Source of the DNA: Limosilactobacillus pontis
GTDB lineage: Bacteria; Bacillota; Bacilli; Lactobacillales; Lactobacillaceae
Assembly: GCF_002940945.1 (NCBI RefSeq)
Contig: NZ_PNFV01000006.1
Span: 59,892 to 123,891, forward strand
Direction: 5' to 3'
Length of the DNA stretch: 64,000 nucleotides
Each line of letters opens with the position of its first letter. The stretch's first letter is position 1. The notes below the pieces were generated by a model. It did no database searches. It saw only the letters and a list, made by a program, of their open reading frames with translations, and was not told the DNA's origin. Position numbers and translations under genes: made by a program. Positions 26,878 through 35,662 of this stretch are shown here, one piece after another.

Positions 26878-27909
26878 TCAAAAATGACCACTGACGTCTT
26901 TGTCCGAGAACGAGTGCGGATCTGGCATGAAGGAGATGTCAACGTCGATAATCCCAAACTGTTTACGGAGCATTCGCTCAATCTTCTCCGATAACTGGTA
27001 ACTCTCTAAAACGGTCATCTTGCCATTAACGACCAGGGTTGCGTCCAGCGAGACGACGTTACCGTTATAGTGGGCCTTGAGCTCTACAATCTGGTGAACC
27101 TTCTTGACCTCGCGAATTGCCTCATAGTACTGCTGCTCCGCCTTGGGATCAAAGTAGTCCGCCAAGTTCAAGCTGGTCTCAAAGAAGATCTTCAGTCCAG
27201 AATAAAGGATGAAGAAGCCAACCACAATACTGGTAGCTCCATCAAGCCAGGTCAGATGGAAGAGCAGGGCTCCCGCAATAGCCACCATTGTTCCAATACT
27301 GGTAAAGGCATCACTCAGGCTATCTTGGGCTGAAGCCAGCAGGGCGGCATTAGACAGCTGGTGACCGGTGCGGCGATTCATGTACCAGACAACCAACATG
27401 ATCACCGAGGCAATCCCTGCCCCAATGATAGCCACTGGTTCAGGAACCACCCGTTTAGCCGGGGTGAGAAGGCCCTTGATCCCCTCACCGATAACGCTGA
27501 GGGAAATCGACACCATCACTACCGCTGTGACCAGGGAAAAAACTGTTTCGTAGCGCCAGCGAACAAACTGAATCCGCTGATCACCGCCCAGTACTTTCTG
27601 GTACTTGCTATCTGGAAGCTTGGCTCCCGCAATATCATCATCATTGATGTCCTGGGCAATGTGGAGTCCCATCATCAGCAGAACGGTCGAGATGATTCCC
27701 GACAGATTATTGAAAGCGTCGGCCCGCAGCGTCTGAGACCGACTAATGGCAGCTAGCCAATACTCTAAGATCGAGATGGCAAGGTAAGCCACCACATTGT
27801 AAATCAGGTGTCGCTGGGCGGCACGGATTTTGGTCAGCTCATTGGCCTGATTCTGCTCCCATTGCTTCATTTCTCGTGTGACGTGTTTCTTAAACTTACT
27901 CAAACTCAC
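26878..27909 (-). CDS. Cation diffusion facilitator family transporter
   Basis: 343 residues. Six helices fit the CDF fold; TLRADAFNNLSGI (about 80) and SAQDSLSDAFTSIGT (about 188) carry the paired Asp/Asn residues that bind metal in helices 2 and 5. The C-terminal cytoplasmic domain (about 235-330) has the ferredoxin-like pattern. It exports Zn2+, Mn2+, Fe2+ or Co2+ in exchange for protons; the second site DxxxN/D pattern alone does not settle the ion. Confidence 0.87.
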   Translation of the reverse strand: MSLSKFKKHVTREMKQWEQNQANELTKIRAAQRHLIYNVVAYLAISILEYWLAAISRSQTLRADAFNNLSGIISTVLLMMGLHIAQDINDDDIAGAKLPDSKYQKVLGGDQRIQFVRWRYETVFSLVTAVVMVSISLSVIGEGIKGLLTPAKRVVPEPVAIIGAGIASVIMLVVWYMNRRTGHQLSNAALLASAQDSLSDAFTSIGTMVAIAGALLFHLTWLDGATSIVVGFFILYSGLKIFFETSLNLADYFDPKAEQQYYEAIREVKKVHQIVELKAHYNGNVVSLDATLVVNGKMTVLESYQLSEKIERMLRKQFGIIDVDISFMPDPHSFSDKDVSGHF

Positions 27910-27952
27910 TACTCCCCAAACGAAAAGTCCGCCATTTATTCTAACACTAAAG

Positions 27953-28012
27953 AAGCCCGGCTGAACGGGTCTTCCTGAAATATCTCAGGAGAAGCCGTAT
28001 AGCCGGGCTTAT
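27953..28012 (-). terminator. Terminator after the C69 dipeptidase gene
   Basis: AAGCCCGGCT (27953-27962) pairs with AGCCGGGCTT (28001-28010); on the minus strand CTTCTTTAG follows. Confidence 0.65.
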
Positions 28013-28033
28013 CTTGGTTAAGTCATATTTATA

Positions 28034-29467
28034 CTAAAGGTTGTTGCCCCGTTCAAACTGGAATTTAGAGTTCAACAAAGCTTGGTGAATCAGACTGCTC
28101 ATCAGCTGATGGGTTGCCGCGGTCACGTGGGCCGCGGACTCTTGGTTGGCCGCTGTCAGGTAGTCGGTCAGCTCAGCGTCTTGCTTGCCCGCGGCCGCCT
28201 CAGTTATGGCATCGACGCGGCTAACCCCGTAACTCTGGCAGCCATCACGGAAGTCATTCACCTCGTTGATGAATTCATGATAACGTGGTTCTACGATCAC
28301 CTCAAGGAGCTTGTGCAGCCAATAGGCACTCTTGGCCGGGTCGGCATCGTTCGTGGCCACTTGGTAGTTGGCTGGCGTATCGTTAATGTTGGTGAAGAAC
28401 GGTACATATGGGCTATAGCAGTAAAACCCGAAGTTGATCCACTGGATAGCGGCGTACTCAGCCGGCACGTCATTACGGATCTGCAGGATACAGGAGCTTT
28501 GGTTCCGGTCCAGGGCAATCGAACGGAACTTTCGCTGTTCCTCCGGGGTACCGGATGCAAAGGTCCCCATTGGATCATACGGGGTACCATTGTAGTGTGA
28601 TGACAGAAACTGTTCTACATCCTCAACCGCGATCTTCTTCTCAGCATGTTGGATGAACGGGATATTTTGGCTGGTGGGGTCCTGTTCCAAAGATGGTGTG
28701 AAGAGCTTTTGCCCGTACCAGGAACGTGGCGTGTTGTAGTAAGCATCGGCCTCATCCTGGGTCCCGAAGATGTTGCGGAAGTTGAAAGTTTCCGGGTTCG
28801 GATTAAGGTGGTACTTATCCACAAACTCGCGGATGCCACTTGCATACATGTAATTGTCGGGATCGTCAAAGTCAATCTCTTCGATGCACATAATGTTTGG
28901 CGCAATTGCATAGGCGTCGTCTGGAATTCGCTGGGCAACCCACTGGTGACCACCAGCGGTCTCCAGGTACCAAACCTCATCGTGGTCGCTGAAGGCAATT
29001 CCGTTCGTTTCACCCGTCCCGTACTTCTCAATCAGGTGGCCAAGCTGTTGTACCCCTTCTCGAGCACTCTTGATGAACGGCAGTACCAGGTAAAGCATTG
29101 AGTCCTCATTGACCCCGTTCTTAACCAGCGGGTCATGGCCAAGCACGCGGGCGTTGGTCATTTCGGTTTCAGTAGAGCTCATGGCCACGTTGTGTTCGTT
29201 GATCCCCTGTTCATCCCAACGGCCCTCGTCGGGAACCCCATTCGGTGTCGCCGTGAATCGGCATCCCTGTCCAGCCATATCAACGGTTAGACCGTTGTAC
29301 TTGGAAACGTAATGCTCACCTGTGTAATCCTTGGCCGGAAATACCTTGAAGGTCTTCGGGTTGACCCCGTCTTCAGCGTCTTCGTCCCGGGCGATAATCG
29401 TGGAGCCATCAATTGTGGCGTTCTTTCCAACTAACATCGCCGTACAACTACTCATTTTTTTCTTCAT
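28034..29467 (-). CDS. C69-family dipeptidase (PepD-like)
   Basis: 477 residues. The putative nucleophile Cys 8 lies in MSSCTAMLVG, close to the N-terminus as in the self-processing Ntn-type PepD enzymes of lactobacilli. STIIARDEDA and later RFTATPNG and NEHNVAMSSTET follow the family. It hydrolyses dipeptides in the cytoplasm for amino acid supply. The start at 29467 is 14 nt from GAGAGG; a small hairpin (ATGCG/CGCAT) occupies that gap. Another in-frame ATG at 29455 would place Cys at residue 4. Confidence 0.87.
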   Translation of the reverse strand: MKKKMSSCTAMLVGKNATIDGSTIIARDEDAEDGVNPKTFKVFPAKDYTGEHYVSKYNGLTVDMAGQGCRFTATPNGVPDEGRWDEQGINEHNVAMSSTETEMTNARVLGHDPLVKNGVNEDSMLYLVLPFIKSAREGVQQLGHLIEKYGTGETNGIAFSDHDEVWYLETAGGHQWVAQRIPDDAYAIAPNIMCIEEIDFDDPDNYMYASGIREFVDKYHLNPNPETFNFRNIFGTQDEADAYYNTPRSWYGQKLFTPSLEQDPTSQNIPFIQHAEKKIAVEDVEQFLSSHYNGTPYDPMGTFASGTPEEQRKFRSIALDRNQSSCILQIRNDVPAEYAAIQWINFGFYCYSPYVPFFTNINDTPANYQVATNDADPAKSAYWLHKLLEVIVEPRYHEFINEVNDFRDGCQSYGVSRVDAITEAAAGKQDAELTDYLTAANQESAAHVTAATHQLMSSLIHQALLNSKFQFERGNNL

Positions 29468-29622
29468 AATGCGTTTCGCATCCTCTCTGTTTAATTGGCA
29501 GACTAATTACTTTTTAATATAATACCACTTTTGTCTCATCTAGGACTAATCTACCAGGAGAAGTAAGCTGAACAATTTATTATAACATAGTCGGTTTTAA
29601 TAGTTAAAAGCGAACTTTACCC

Positions 29623-29651
29623 TTGCATCCTCCACCATTCCATGTTAGGAT
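29623..29651 (+). promoter_or_regulatory. Promoter of the pbuX transcript
   Basis: TTGCAT (29623-29628), 17-bp spacer, TAGGAT (29646-29651), about 20 bp before the purine aptamer. Confidence 0.6.
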
Positions 29652-29675
29652 AACGACACTTCCAACGAAATCAAT

Positions 29676-29793
29676 AGCCTATATAATGCCGTAATATGGA
29701 CGGTAGTTCCTACCCAAAGCCGTAAACTTTGGACTATAAGCGAATTGAACATCAGCTCTTTTTGCTTTTACTTGGCAAAGGGAGCTTTTTTAT
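29676..29793 (+). promoter_or_regulatory. Purine riboswitch, guanine/hypoxanthine type, with terminator
   Basis: The aptamer shows TATATAATGCC, ATATGG, TTCCTACC, CCGTAAA and GGACTATA in the right order (29679-29738). The specificity base is C at 29734 (GAC before TATA), the Watson-Crick partner of guanine-type ligands; adenine aptamers have T there. The expression platform is a terminator AGCTCTTTTTGC / GCAAAGGGAGCT with T-run (29754-29792). Ligand should switch off the xanthine permease gene behind it. Confidence 0.93.
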
Positions 29794-29842
29794 TTGACTG
29801 TTGATCGAATTGGCCATCACTACCATATAGGAGGAACTATTT

Positions 29843-31165
29843 GTGAAACAACCAATGATGATCACAACCCATACTCGCCGCATCGGATTTACCAAACAGT
29901 GGCAAAACTTTGTTCTCGGCTTCCAGCACCTGCTAGCGATGTACTCAGGAGACGTTCTCGTGCCGCTTTTAATTGGTCAGTACCTGCACTTCTCTACCCT
30001 GCAGATGACTTACCTGGTCTCCATCGATATCTTCATGTGCGGGGTTGCTACCCTCCTCCAATTAAAACGGACGCCAGTAACCGGGATCGGCCTGCCTGTT
30101 GTCCTCGGCTGTGCCGTCCAGGCAGTAACCCCACTGGAATCTATCGGTAGCAAACTTGGGATTACTTATATGTATGGGGCAATCATCGCAGCCGGGATTT
30201 TTGTCTTCCTAATTGCCGGCTTCTTTGCTAAGCTCAAACGCTTCTTTCCACCAGTGGTTACCGGATCTCTGATTACCATCATCGGTTTCACCCTGGTTCC
30301 AGTCGGCTTCCAAGATCTCGGGGGCGGTTCAGCCACGGCCCACTCCTTTGGTGACCCGGCCAACCTGCTGATCGGTTTTCTGACCATTGCGATTATCTTG
30401 CTCTTTAATGCCTTTGGCCGCGGCTTCATTAAGTCGATCGCCATCCTGCTGGGGATTTTGATCGCCTCATTGTTCGCTGGGACGATGGGCTTTATCTCCC
30501 TGAAACCAGTCAGCGAGGCTGCTTGGTTCCACACCCCGCAGCTTTTCTTCTTCGGGGTACCCCGCTTCAACCTCAGCGCCATGATCACCATGATGATGGT
30601 TTCCTTGACCACCATGATCGAGTCGACCGGGGTCTTCTTTGCCCTCAGCGATATCACAGGCCGCCAGCTTACCAGCAAGGACCTTGAGCGCGGCTACCGG
30701 GCAGAGGGCATTGCCGCCGTTTTGGGCGGGCTCTTCAACACCTTCCCCTACTCAACCTTTTCTGAGAACGTCGGTGTCCTGAAGATGTCCGGTGTCAAAA
30801 CCCGTCGGCCTGTCTACTACGCTGCCTTCCTTCTCCTTCTGCTTGGCCTCTTGCCGAAGGTTGGTGCCCTGGCTACGATCATCCCATCTCCTGTCCTAGG
30901 TGGTGCAATGATCGTGATGTTTGGCATGGTCGGCGTCCAAGGGGTTCAGATCCTGCATAAGGTTGATTTCACCAACAATGCCAACCTGCTGACGGCATCC
31001 GTCTCGATTGGCCTGGGCCTTGGGGTCACCATGTACCCCCACATCTTTCAGCACCTGCCGACTGAATTTCAGATCATTCTCGACAATGGAATCGTAGTTA
31101 CCAGTGTGTCCGCCGTCTTGCTGAACCTGCTCTTCAACCACCGTTGGGCCCAAGCGGCTAAGTAA
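29843..31165 (+). CDS. pbuX: Xanthine/purine permease, NCS2 family (PbuX-like)
   Basis: 440 residues, about 14 membrane helices. GFQHLLAMYSGDVLVPLL opens the NCS2 fold; FFALSDITGR and the NAT-type motif region AVLGGLFNTFPYSTFSENVG follow. It is a proton-coupled purine importer. The guanine-class riboswitch directly upstream supports xanthine or guanine rather than uracil. GTG at 29843 follows AGGAGG at the proper distance. Confidence 0.9.
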   Translation: MKQPMMITTHTRRIGFTKQWQNFVLGFQHLLAMYSGDVLVPLLIGQYLHFSTLQMTYLVSIDIFMCGVATLLQLKRTPVTGIGLPVVLGCAVQAVTPLESIGSKLGITYMYGAIIAAGIFVFLIAGFFAKLKRFFPPVVTGSLITIIGFTLVPVGFQDLGGGSATAHSFGDPANLLIGFLTIAIILLFNAFGRGFIKSIAILLGILIASLFAGTMGFISLKPVSEAAWFHTPQLFFFGVPRFNLSAMITMMMVSLTTMIESTGVFFALSDITGRQLTSKDLERGYRAEGIAAVLGGLFNTFPYSTFSENVGVLKMSGVKTRRPVYYAAFLLLLLGLLPKVGALATIIPSPVLGGAMIVMFGMVGVQGVQILHKVDFTNNANLLTASVSIGLGLGVTMYPHIFQHLPTEFQIILDNGIVVTSVSAVLLNLLFNHRWAQAAK

Positions 31166-31192
31166 GTCTCTCATTTCATTTTAATTTTATGA

Positions 31193-31221
31193 TTGACTTT
31201 CTCATTTCGACACGATATGAT
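31193..31221 (+). promoter_or_regulatory. Promoter of the metT T-box transcript
   Basis: TTGACT (31193-31198), 17-bp spacer, TATGAT (31216-31221). Confidence 0.75.
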
Positions 31222-31227
31222 AATTTC

Positions 31228-31447
31228 AACAATTATCGTTTCAGTAGGTGTCCTGTTGGGTGTCAGAGAGCCGGTGGTGATGTGCGAACCGGTCAGGCAG
31301 GAATGACCGAATTATCGCGAAAATATTAATTGTCCGGCCATAGTCAGTGCCGTTACCACCTGATATGAGTGCACACAATGTGTAAGCTGGGTGGTACCGC
31401 GGTTTAAAATCGTCCCGTTGATAATAACGTCAACGGGACGATTTTTT
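31228..31447 (+). promoter_or_regulatory. T-box riboswitch, methionine specifier (AUG)
   Basis: The T-box core TGGGTGGTACCGCGG is at 31388-31402, followed by terminator CGTCCCGTTG / CAACGGGACG and T-run (31411-31447). Stem I has AGAGAG and the distal loop GGTGATGTGCGAACC. The specifier loop reads GGAATGACCG; ATG at 31303-31305 in front of ACC fits the standard position, so the sensor is tRNA-Met. Anticipated effect: transcription of the transporter gene when methionine is scarce. Confidence 0.85.
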
Positions 31448-31465
31448 GTTGGAAAGGAGTTTGTT

Positions 31466-31510
31466 ATGCGAGATTGCGGTGGAATCGTTCGATATTGTAG
31501 AGATACATAG
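31466..31510 (+). CDS. Short upstream reading frame MRDCGGIVRYCRDT
   Basis: Fourteen codons with a strong GGAAAGGAG site 6 nt before ATG, lying between the T-box terminator and metT. Translation seems likely from the ribosome site alone. It ends 40 nt before the metT start. No family is recognised; two Cys codons and no Met codons beyond the first. It could be a leftover of another gene or a leader peptide. Confidence 0.35.
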   Translation: MRDCGGIVRYCRDT

Positions 31511-31550
31511 TTTTAGCCACTAGGTATCTTTAACGAAGGAGAATTTATTC

Positions 31551-32933
31551 ATGAAAAAAGTTAGTTTTGGTGAGTCCATCACCATCTTAATCGTTATGTT
31601 AATTATTCTGGGAACGGCGGTCATCCACTTTGGTCTCTCTCCACAGATCCCAGTTTTATTCACAATTGCCCTGCTGGTCTTCTGGGCCAAGCTACGCGGT
31701 GCTTCCTGGGATGACATCCACAAGGGAATTCAAGATGGAATTGGTACTGCGATCATCCCAATCTTCATTTTTATCCTAATCGGAGCCCTAATTGCTGTTT
31801 GGATCCAGGCTGGGATCATCCCGTCCATCATGGTTGTCGGTTTCAACTTGATTAGTATTCGTTTCTTTGTCCCGTCGACCTTTATCGTCTGCTCCTTGGT
31901 TGGGCTGTCGATTGGGAGTGGTTTTACCACTATCTCAACGATTGGAATCGCCCTCTTCGGAATGGGAATGGCAATAAACGCTAATCCTGCCCTAGTCGCC
32001 GGGGCCATCATCTCTGGGGCTGTTTTCGGTGACAAGATGTCCCCACTGTCGGACTCCACCAACTTAGCATCAGCGATTGCTGGCAGTGACCTTTTTGCCC
32101 ATATCAAGAACATGATGTGGTCTACCATTCCGTCGTTTATTGTCTCCTTCATCCTTTTCTGGATTTTGGGCAACAGCAACGGTCAGATGAGCATTGCCAA
32201 GATCAATCACACTATTATGGTCCTACAAAATCATTTTACAGTCAGTTGGTGGGCACTCTTGCCAATCGTCCTGATGTTTGTCTGCGCTTGGCGACACATT
32301 CCCGCCATTCCAACCCTCTTTATCAACATCCTGGTGACTGTCGGAATGATCTTCGTCCAGAAGCCAACTGAATCGCTGAAGTCCCTGACAAACCTGATTA
32401 CCGAGGGCTTCGTCGCCCACACCAGCGATCCTGCTGTTAACGCCCTGCTTTCCCGGGGCGGAATCACCAACATGATGGGAACCGTCTCCCTAATCATCGT
32501 TACTCTCTCCCTTGGGGGGATCCTAATGCGGTTCCACGTTGTCCAATCCGCCATGGCCCCACTGGTTAAGCACCTGCGTAAGCCGGGGCCACTGGTCACA
32601 ACAACTATTCTGTCTGGGATCGGAATCAACCTCTTTGTCGGGGAGCAATACCTCTCCGTTATCCTGCCCGGGAAGGCCTTTAAACCCGCCTTCCAGCGAA
32701 TGGGACTTGCCCCATTGGCCCTTAGTCGGGTCCTCGAAGACGGGGGCAGTGTCATTAACTACCTGATCCCGTGGGGAGTGGCCGGTTCCTTTGCTGCCGC
32801 TACTTTAGGTGTGCCAGTGCTTCACTTCCTGCCGTTCGTCTTCTTCAGCCTTTTCTCACCGGTCTTCTCAATTCTCAGCGGGTTTACCGGAATCGGTCTG
32901 AAGTGGGCCAAACAGTCGACAAAACAGGATTAA
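31551..32933 (+). CDS. metT: NhaC-family transporter, probable methionine transporter MetT
   Basis: 460 residues, about 12 helices. FGDKMSPLSDSTNLASAIAGSDLFAHI is the NhaC-family core, and VGEQYLSVILPGK the second half-site. The family name is Na+/H+ antiporter, but NhaC-like proteins under methionine control have been predicted to carry methionine (MetT). The upstream T-box with a Met specifier supports that assignment. Start ATG follows GAAGGAGAA. It is monocistronic and ends in a perfect bidirectional terminator. Confidence 0.8.
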   Translation: MKKVSFGESITILIVMLIILGTAVIHFGLSPQIPVLFTIALLVFWAKLRGASWDDIHKGIQDGIGTAIIPIFIFILIGALIAVWIQAGIIPSIMVVGFNLISIRFFVPSTFIVCSLVGLSIGSGFTTISTIGIALFGMGMAINANPALVAGAIISGAVFGDKMSPLSDSTNLASAIAGSDLFAHIKNMMWSTIPSFIVSFILFWILGNSNGQMSIAKINHTIMVLQNHFTVSWWALLPIVLMFVCAWRHIPAIPTLFINILVTVGMIFVQKPTESLKSLTNLITEGFVAHTSDPAVNALLSRGGITNMMGTVSLIIVTLSLGGILMRFHVVQSAMAPLVKHLRKPGPLVTTTILSGIGINLFVGEQYLSVILPGKAFKPAFQRMGLAPLALSRVLEDGGSVINYLIPWGVAGSFAAATLGVPVLHFLPFVFFSLFSPVFSILSGFTGIGLKWAKQSTKQD

Positions 32934-32937
32934 CCAC

Positions 32938-32976
32938 AAAGAAAAAGGATCGCACAATGCGATCCTTTTTCTTTAC
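32938..32976. terminator. Bidirectional terminator
   Basis: AAAGAAAAAGGATCGCA / TGCGATCCTTTTTCTTT, a perfect 17-bp stem between metT and the aminotransferase gene. Confidence 0.92.
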
Positions 32977-34097
32977 TAATCATACTGGTGCATATACTTA
33001 GACAGCCGTTTCAGTCCCTCTCGCAGTGTGGCCTCAGGGGCACAGTAGCCCAACCGGGCATGACCTGGCGTATCAAAAGCATCCCCAGGAACCAGCAGGA
33101 CCCCCTCATCTTTCAGGAGGTTCTCACAGAAGGTATGAATGTCCACCGGTACATCCAGCTTTGGAAATGAGGTTGAGACGGCCCGTGGCATCACAACACT
33201 GGCCCGGTCCTCGTGATCAATCCAGTCCTTGTAGATAGCTAGGTTTCCAAGAACCAGCTTCCGGTTGCGGGCCAGAACCTGGTCGCGGTGGTGAAGAACA
33301 TAGGTCGCCAGCTGATCATTGAAGACCCCACCACAGATCATAGTGTAGTCCCGGAACTTACGGAAGACATCCGCTAACTCGGCATTGGTCGCCGTCCAAC
33401 CAATCCGAACCCCAGGAACAGAGTAAGTCTTCGACAAGGAGTTAGTTGAGATTCCCTTATCATAAAGGTCAACAATCGGGGCAAAGTCTTCCGGACGATC
33501 CAGTGGCAGATAAACCTCGTCCACCAGCACGTAGGCGCCAACCGACTTGGCGATCTCAACCACTTGTTCCAGAAAGTCCCGGTCTAAGATGGTTCCAGTC
33601 GGGTTATTGGCGTTGTTCAGGCAGATCATCTTGGTGTCGGGGCGAATCAGATCCTTGAGCTCGTCGAGGTCCGGATACCAGTCATCCTCCTCGTGGATGT
33701 GCCAGTAATCGACGTCCGCACCCAGCGATTTTGGAATATCATAAAGCTGTTGGTAAGACGGATACTCGGCAATCACGTGGTCACCACGGTTGATCAGAGC
33801 GTAGAGGGCCAGGAGATTGGCCCCAGTAGCCCCATTCGTCTGCAGAATGTTCTCGGGATCAATATGCTGATAGAGTTTGGCCACCTCCTGCTTAAACTCC
33901 GGCGACCCTTCAATCCAGCCATAGTTCATCTTCTGCTTGTCCAGCATCGCATAAAATTCTTGACCATTATTGCCGTCTAAGTTGAGCAGGTCGTGCATGC
34001 TCAAGGAGGCAATTGTACTCTGCGAGATGTCGTAGGTAGCACTCTTTTCCCACTTGTTGAGCCAGGATTCCACGCCAAATGGTGCAATTTTAACCAT
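32976..34097 (-). CDS. PLP-dependent aminotransferase class I/II, ArcT-like
   Basis: 373 residues. LNNANNPTG (Asn binding PLP), DEVYLPLD (Asp/Tyr) and SLSKTYSVPGVRIGW (Schiff-base Lys) place it in fold type I. ATG at 34097 is chosen over TTG at 34106, which touches AGGAGG. It starts 14 bp after the ArcD-like permease gene in the same operon. In several lactobacilli an ArcD antiporter and an ArcT transaminase belong to arginine catabolism; substrate identity here is inferred from this pairing, as arcA, arcB and arcC are not in the window. Confidence 0.82.
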   Translation of the reverse strand: MVKIAPFGVESWLNKWEKSATYDISQSTIASLSMHDLLNLDGNNGQEFYAMLDKQKMNYGWIEGSPEFKQEVAKLYQHIDPENILQTNGATGANLLALYALINRGDHVIAEYPSYQQLYDIPKSLGADVDYWHIHEEDDWYPDLDELKDLIRPDTKMICLNNANNPTGTILDRDFLEQVVEIAKSVGAYVLVDEVYLPLDRPEDFAPIVDLYDKGISTNSLSKTYSVPGVRIGWTATNAELADVFRKFRDYTMICGGVFNDQLATYVLHHRDQVLARNRKLVLGNLAIYKDWIDHEDRASVVMPRAVSTSFPKLDVPVDIHTFCENLLKDEGVLLVPGDAFDTPGHARLGYCAPEATLREGLKRLSKYMHQYD

Positions 34098-34111
34098 GAA
34101 AATCAAACCTC

Positions 34112-35530
34112 CTAGTTAATTGAAATCGTGCCGTTGATAACCAGAACCAACGAGGCCACAGCAAAGATGCCAATCAGCCCCATCATCCACTTTTCCTTGC
34201 TGGTAACCTGGTGGCCAAATTCCTTGCAAGCCTGCAGGTAGAAGATGAAGCCGGGAAGAAAGCCGACAGAAACCACCATAACCTGCTTCCAGCCAGACAA
34301 AGCCATCGCCATCAACTCAAACAGGGTAGCGACCAAACCGATGGTGAATTGGCCCCAATCCTGGTGCTGCCAACTGTACATCATCTGGTATATTCCCACA
34401 ATCAGATAACAGATTAGAATGGCCGCTGTACACAAGGTGTAGGCAAAGTTATAAGCATAGGACGTGAACAGCAGAGAGAACAGGAACAGTGACTGGAGAA
34501 CACCAGTGATAAGCAGGGCACGGGTTGGCGCCTTCTTGGCGTTAACCTTCCCCCATGAGGTTGGCAGTGTCTGATCGTCGGCCATCAACATTAGTGACTC
34601 GGCCGGCAGCATCGTCCAGGAAAGCCAGGAAACCAGCACGGAGATAATCAGCCCAACACTGATCAAGGCCGCTCCCCAGCTACCAACTAGGTGCTGCATG
34701 ATGGTCCCCAAGGCTGGCTGACCACCAGCGGCCAATTGGGCCCGACTCATGACCCCGTAAGGCAGAACAGAAACTACGATGTAGATCGTCAGCAGACTGA
34801 CCAGCCCCAGAATTGAGGCCTTTTCGGCATCAGACCGGGTCCGCGCCCGGCTCGTCAAAACGGAAGCCCCCTCAACTCCGACGAAGAGCCACATCATAAC
34901 AATGATGGAACCCTTAACCTGATCGAAGACAGAACCGGCCTGGTCGCCGTGGGCATTCTGAGCCACATTGCCCCAGAAGTCGGCCGTAAAGATTCGTGCT
35001 TTAAAGCCTAGGATCACACAGATAACAAAGACTACCAGCGGGATAATTTTGCAGACGGTCCCAATCGCATTGATGAAGGCCGCCGACTCGATCCCTTGAT
35101 TAACCAGAAAGGTCAGCACCCAGGTCAAAATAATGGCAACAATGATTGAAAACAGGTTTTGACCATTCTTAAAGAGGCTAGGGAAGAAGGTCCCCAGGGC
35201 ACTCATCGTGATGGTAGCAAAGGCAATGTTACCCAGCCAAGCCGACAACCAGTAAGCCCAACCAGAGATAAACTCCCCTAAAGGTCCAAACGCTGCGGCC
35301 GCATAACTGAAGATTCCCGAGTCAAGGTCGGGGCGTTTCTGCGACAAGTTATTCAACGATAGGACCAGGGTCAATACCCCAATCCCCACAATGATCCAGG
35401 CGATAATTGCCGGGCCCGGGGCCGCGGCGGTCGCCAGATCACTGGTGATCCCGAACGCCCCTGAACCAATCGTGGAACCGATGATCAACAGTGTCAATTC
35501 ACTAGTGTTAATTCCCCTTTTCTCATCCAT
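34112..35530 (-). CDS. APC-family amino acid antiporter, ArcD-like (arginine/ornithine type)
   Basis: 472 residues, 12 to 13 helices. The start STIGSGAFGITSDLA and LDSGIFSYAAAAFGPLGEFISGWAYWLS are typical of basic amino acid/polyamine antiporters of the APC superfamily, and HGDQ in the middle loop and WTMLPAESLMLMADDQTLP resemble arginine:ornithine exchangers. It is the first gene of an operon with the aminotransferase. The promoter carries a cre site over its -35 box, so glucose should repress it. Start ATG follows GAGGTGGGGAG. Confidence 0.8.
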   Translation of the reverse strand: MDEKRGINTSELTLLIIGSTIGSGAFGITSDLATAAAPGPAIIAWIIVGIGVLTLVLSLNNLSQKRPDLDSGIFSYAAAAFGPLGEFISGWAYWLSAWLGNIAFATITMSALGTFFPSLFKNGQNLFSIIVAIILTWVLTFLVNQGIESAAFINAIGTVCKIIPLVVFVICVILGFKARIFTADFWGNVAQNAHGDQAGSVFDQVKGSIIVMMWLFVGVEGASVLTSRARTRSDAEKASILGLVSLLTIYIVVSVLPYGVMSRAQLAAGGQPALGTIMQHLVGSWGAALISVGLIISVLVSWLSWTMLPAESLMLMADDQTLPTSWGKVNAKKAPTRALLITGVLQSLFLFSLLFTSYAYNFAYTLCTAAILICYLIVGIYQMMYSWQHQDWGQFTIGLVATLFELMAMALSGWKQVMVVSVGFLPGFIFYLQACKEFGHQVTSKEKWMMGLIGIFAVASLVLVINGTISIN

Positions 35531-35580
35531 GTTCTCCCCACCTCACGATCAATTTTAGAAAACCTTAAAATTATGCGTTT

Positions 35581-35609
35581 ATTATATCAATTTGTGAAAA
35601 CGTTATCAA
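35581..35609 (-). promoter_or_regulatory. Promoter of the arcD-arcT-like operon
   Basis: Minus strand: TTGATA (35609-35604), 17-bp spacer, TATAAT (35586-35581). Confidence 0.75.
35595..35608. promoter_or_regulatory. cre site overlapping the -35 of the arcD-like promoter
   Basis: TGAAAACGTTATCA matches TGNAANCGNWNNCA at every defined base. CcpA bound here would block RNA polymerase. Confidence 0.75.
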
Positions 35610-35618
35610 TTGAATGAC

Positions 35619-35653
35619 AAAAAACTGATGACTTTTAAGTCAGCCATCAGTTA
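35619..35653 (-). terminator. Terminator after the phosphoglycerate-mutase-like gene
   Basis: ACTGATG (35624-35630) / CATCAGT (35645-35651) with TTTTTTG following on the minus strand. Confidence 0.75.
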
Positions 35654-35662
35654 TGCTTTGGA

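Noticed and set aside
31551..32933. Na+/H+ antiporter NhaC as the function
   Set aside because: The Met-specific T-box makes amino acid transport the better reading of this family member.
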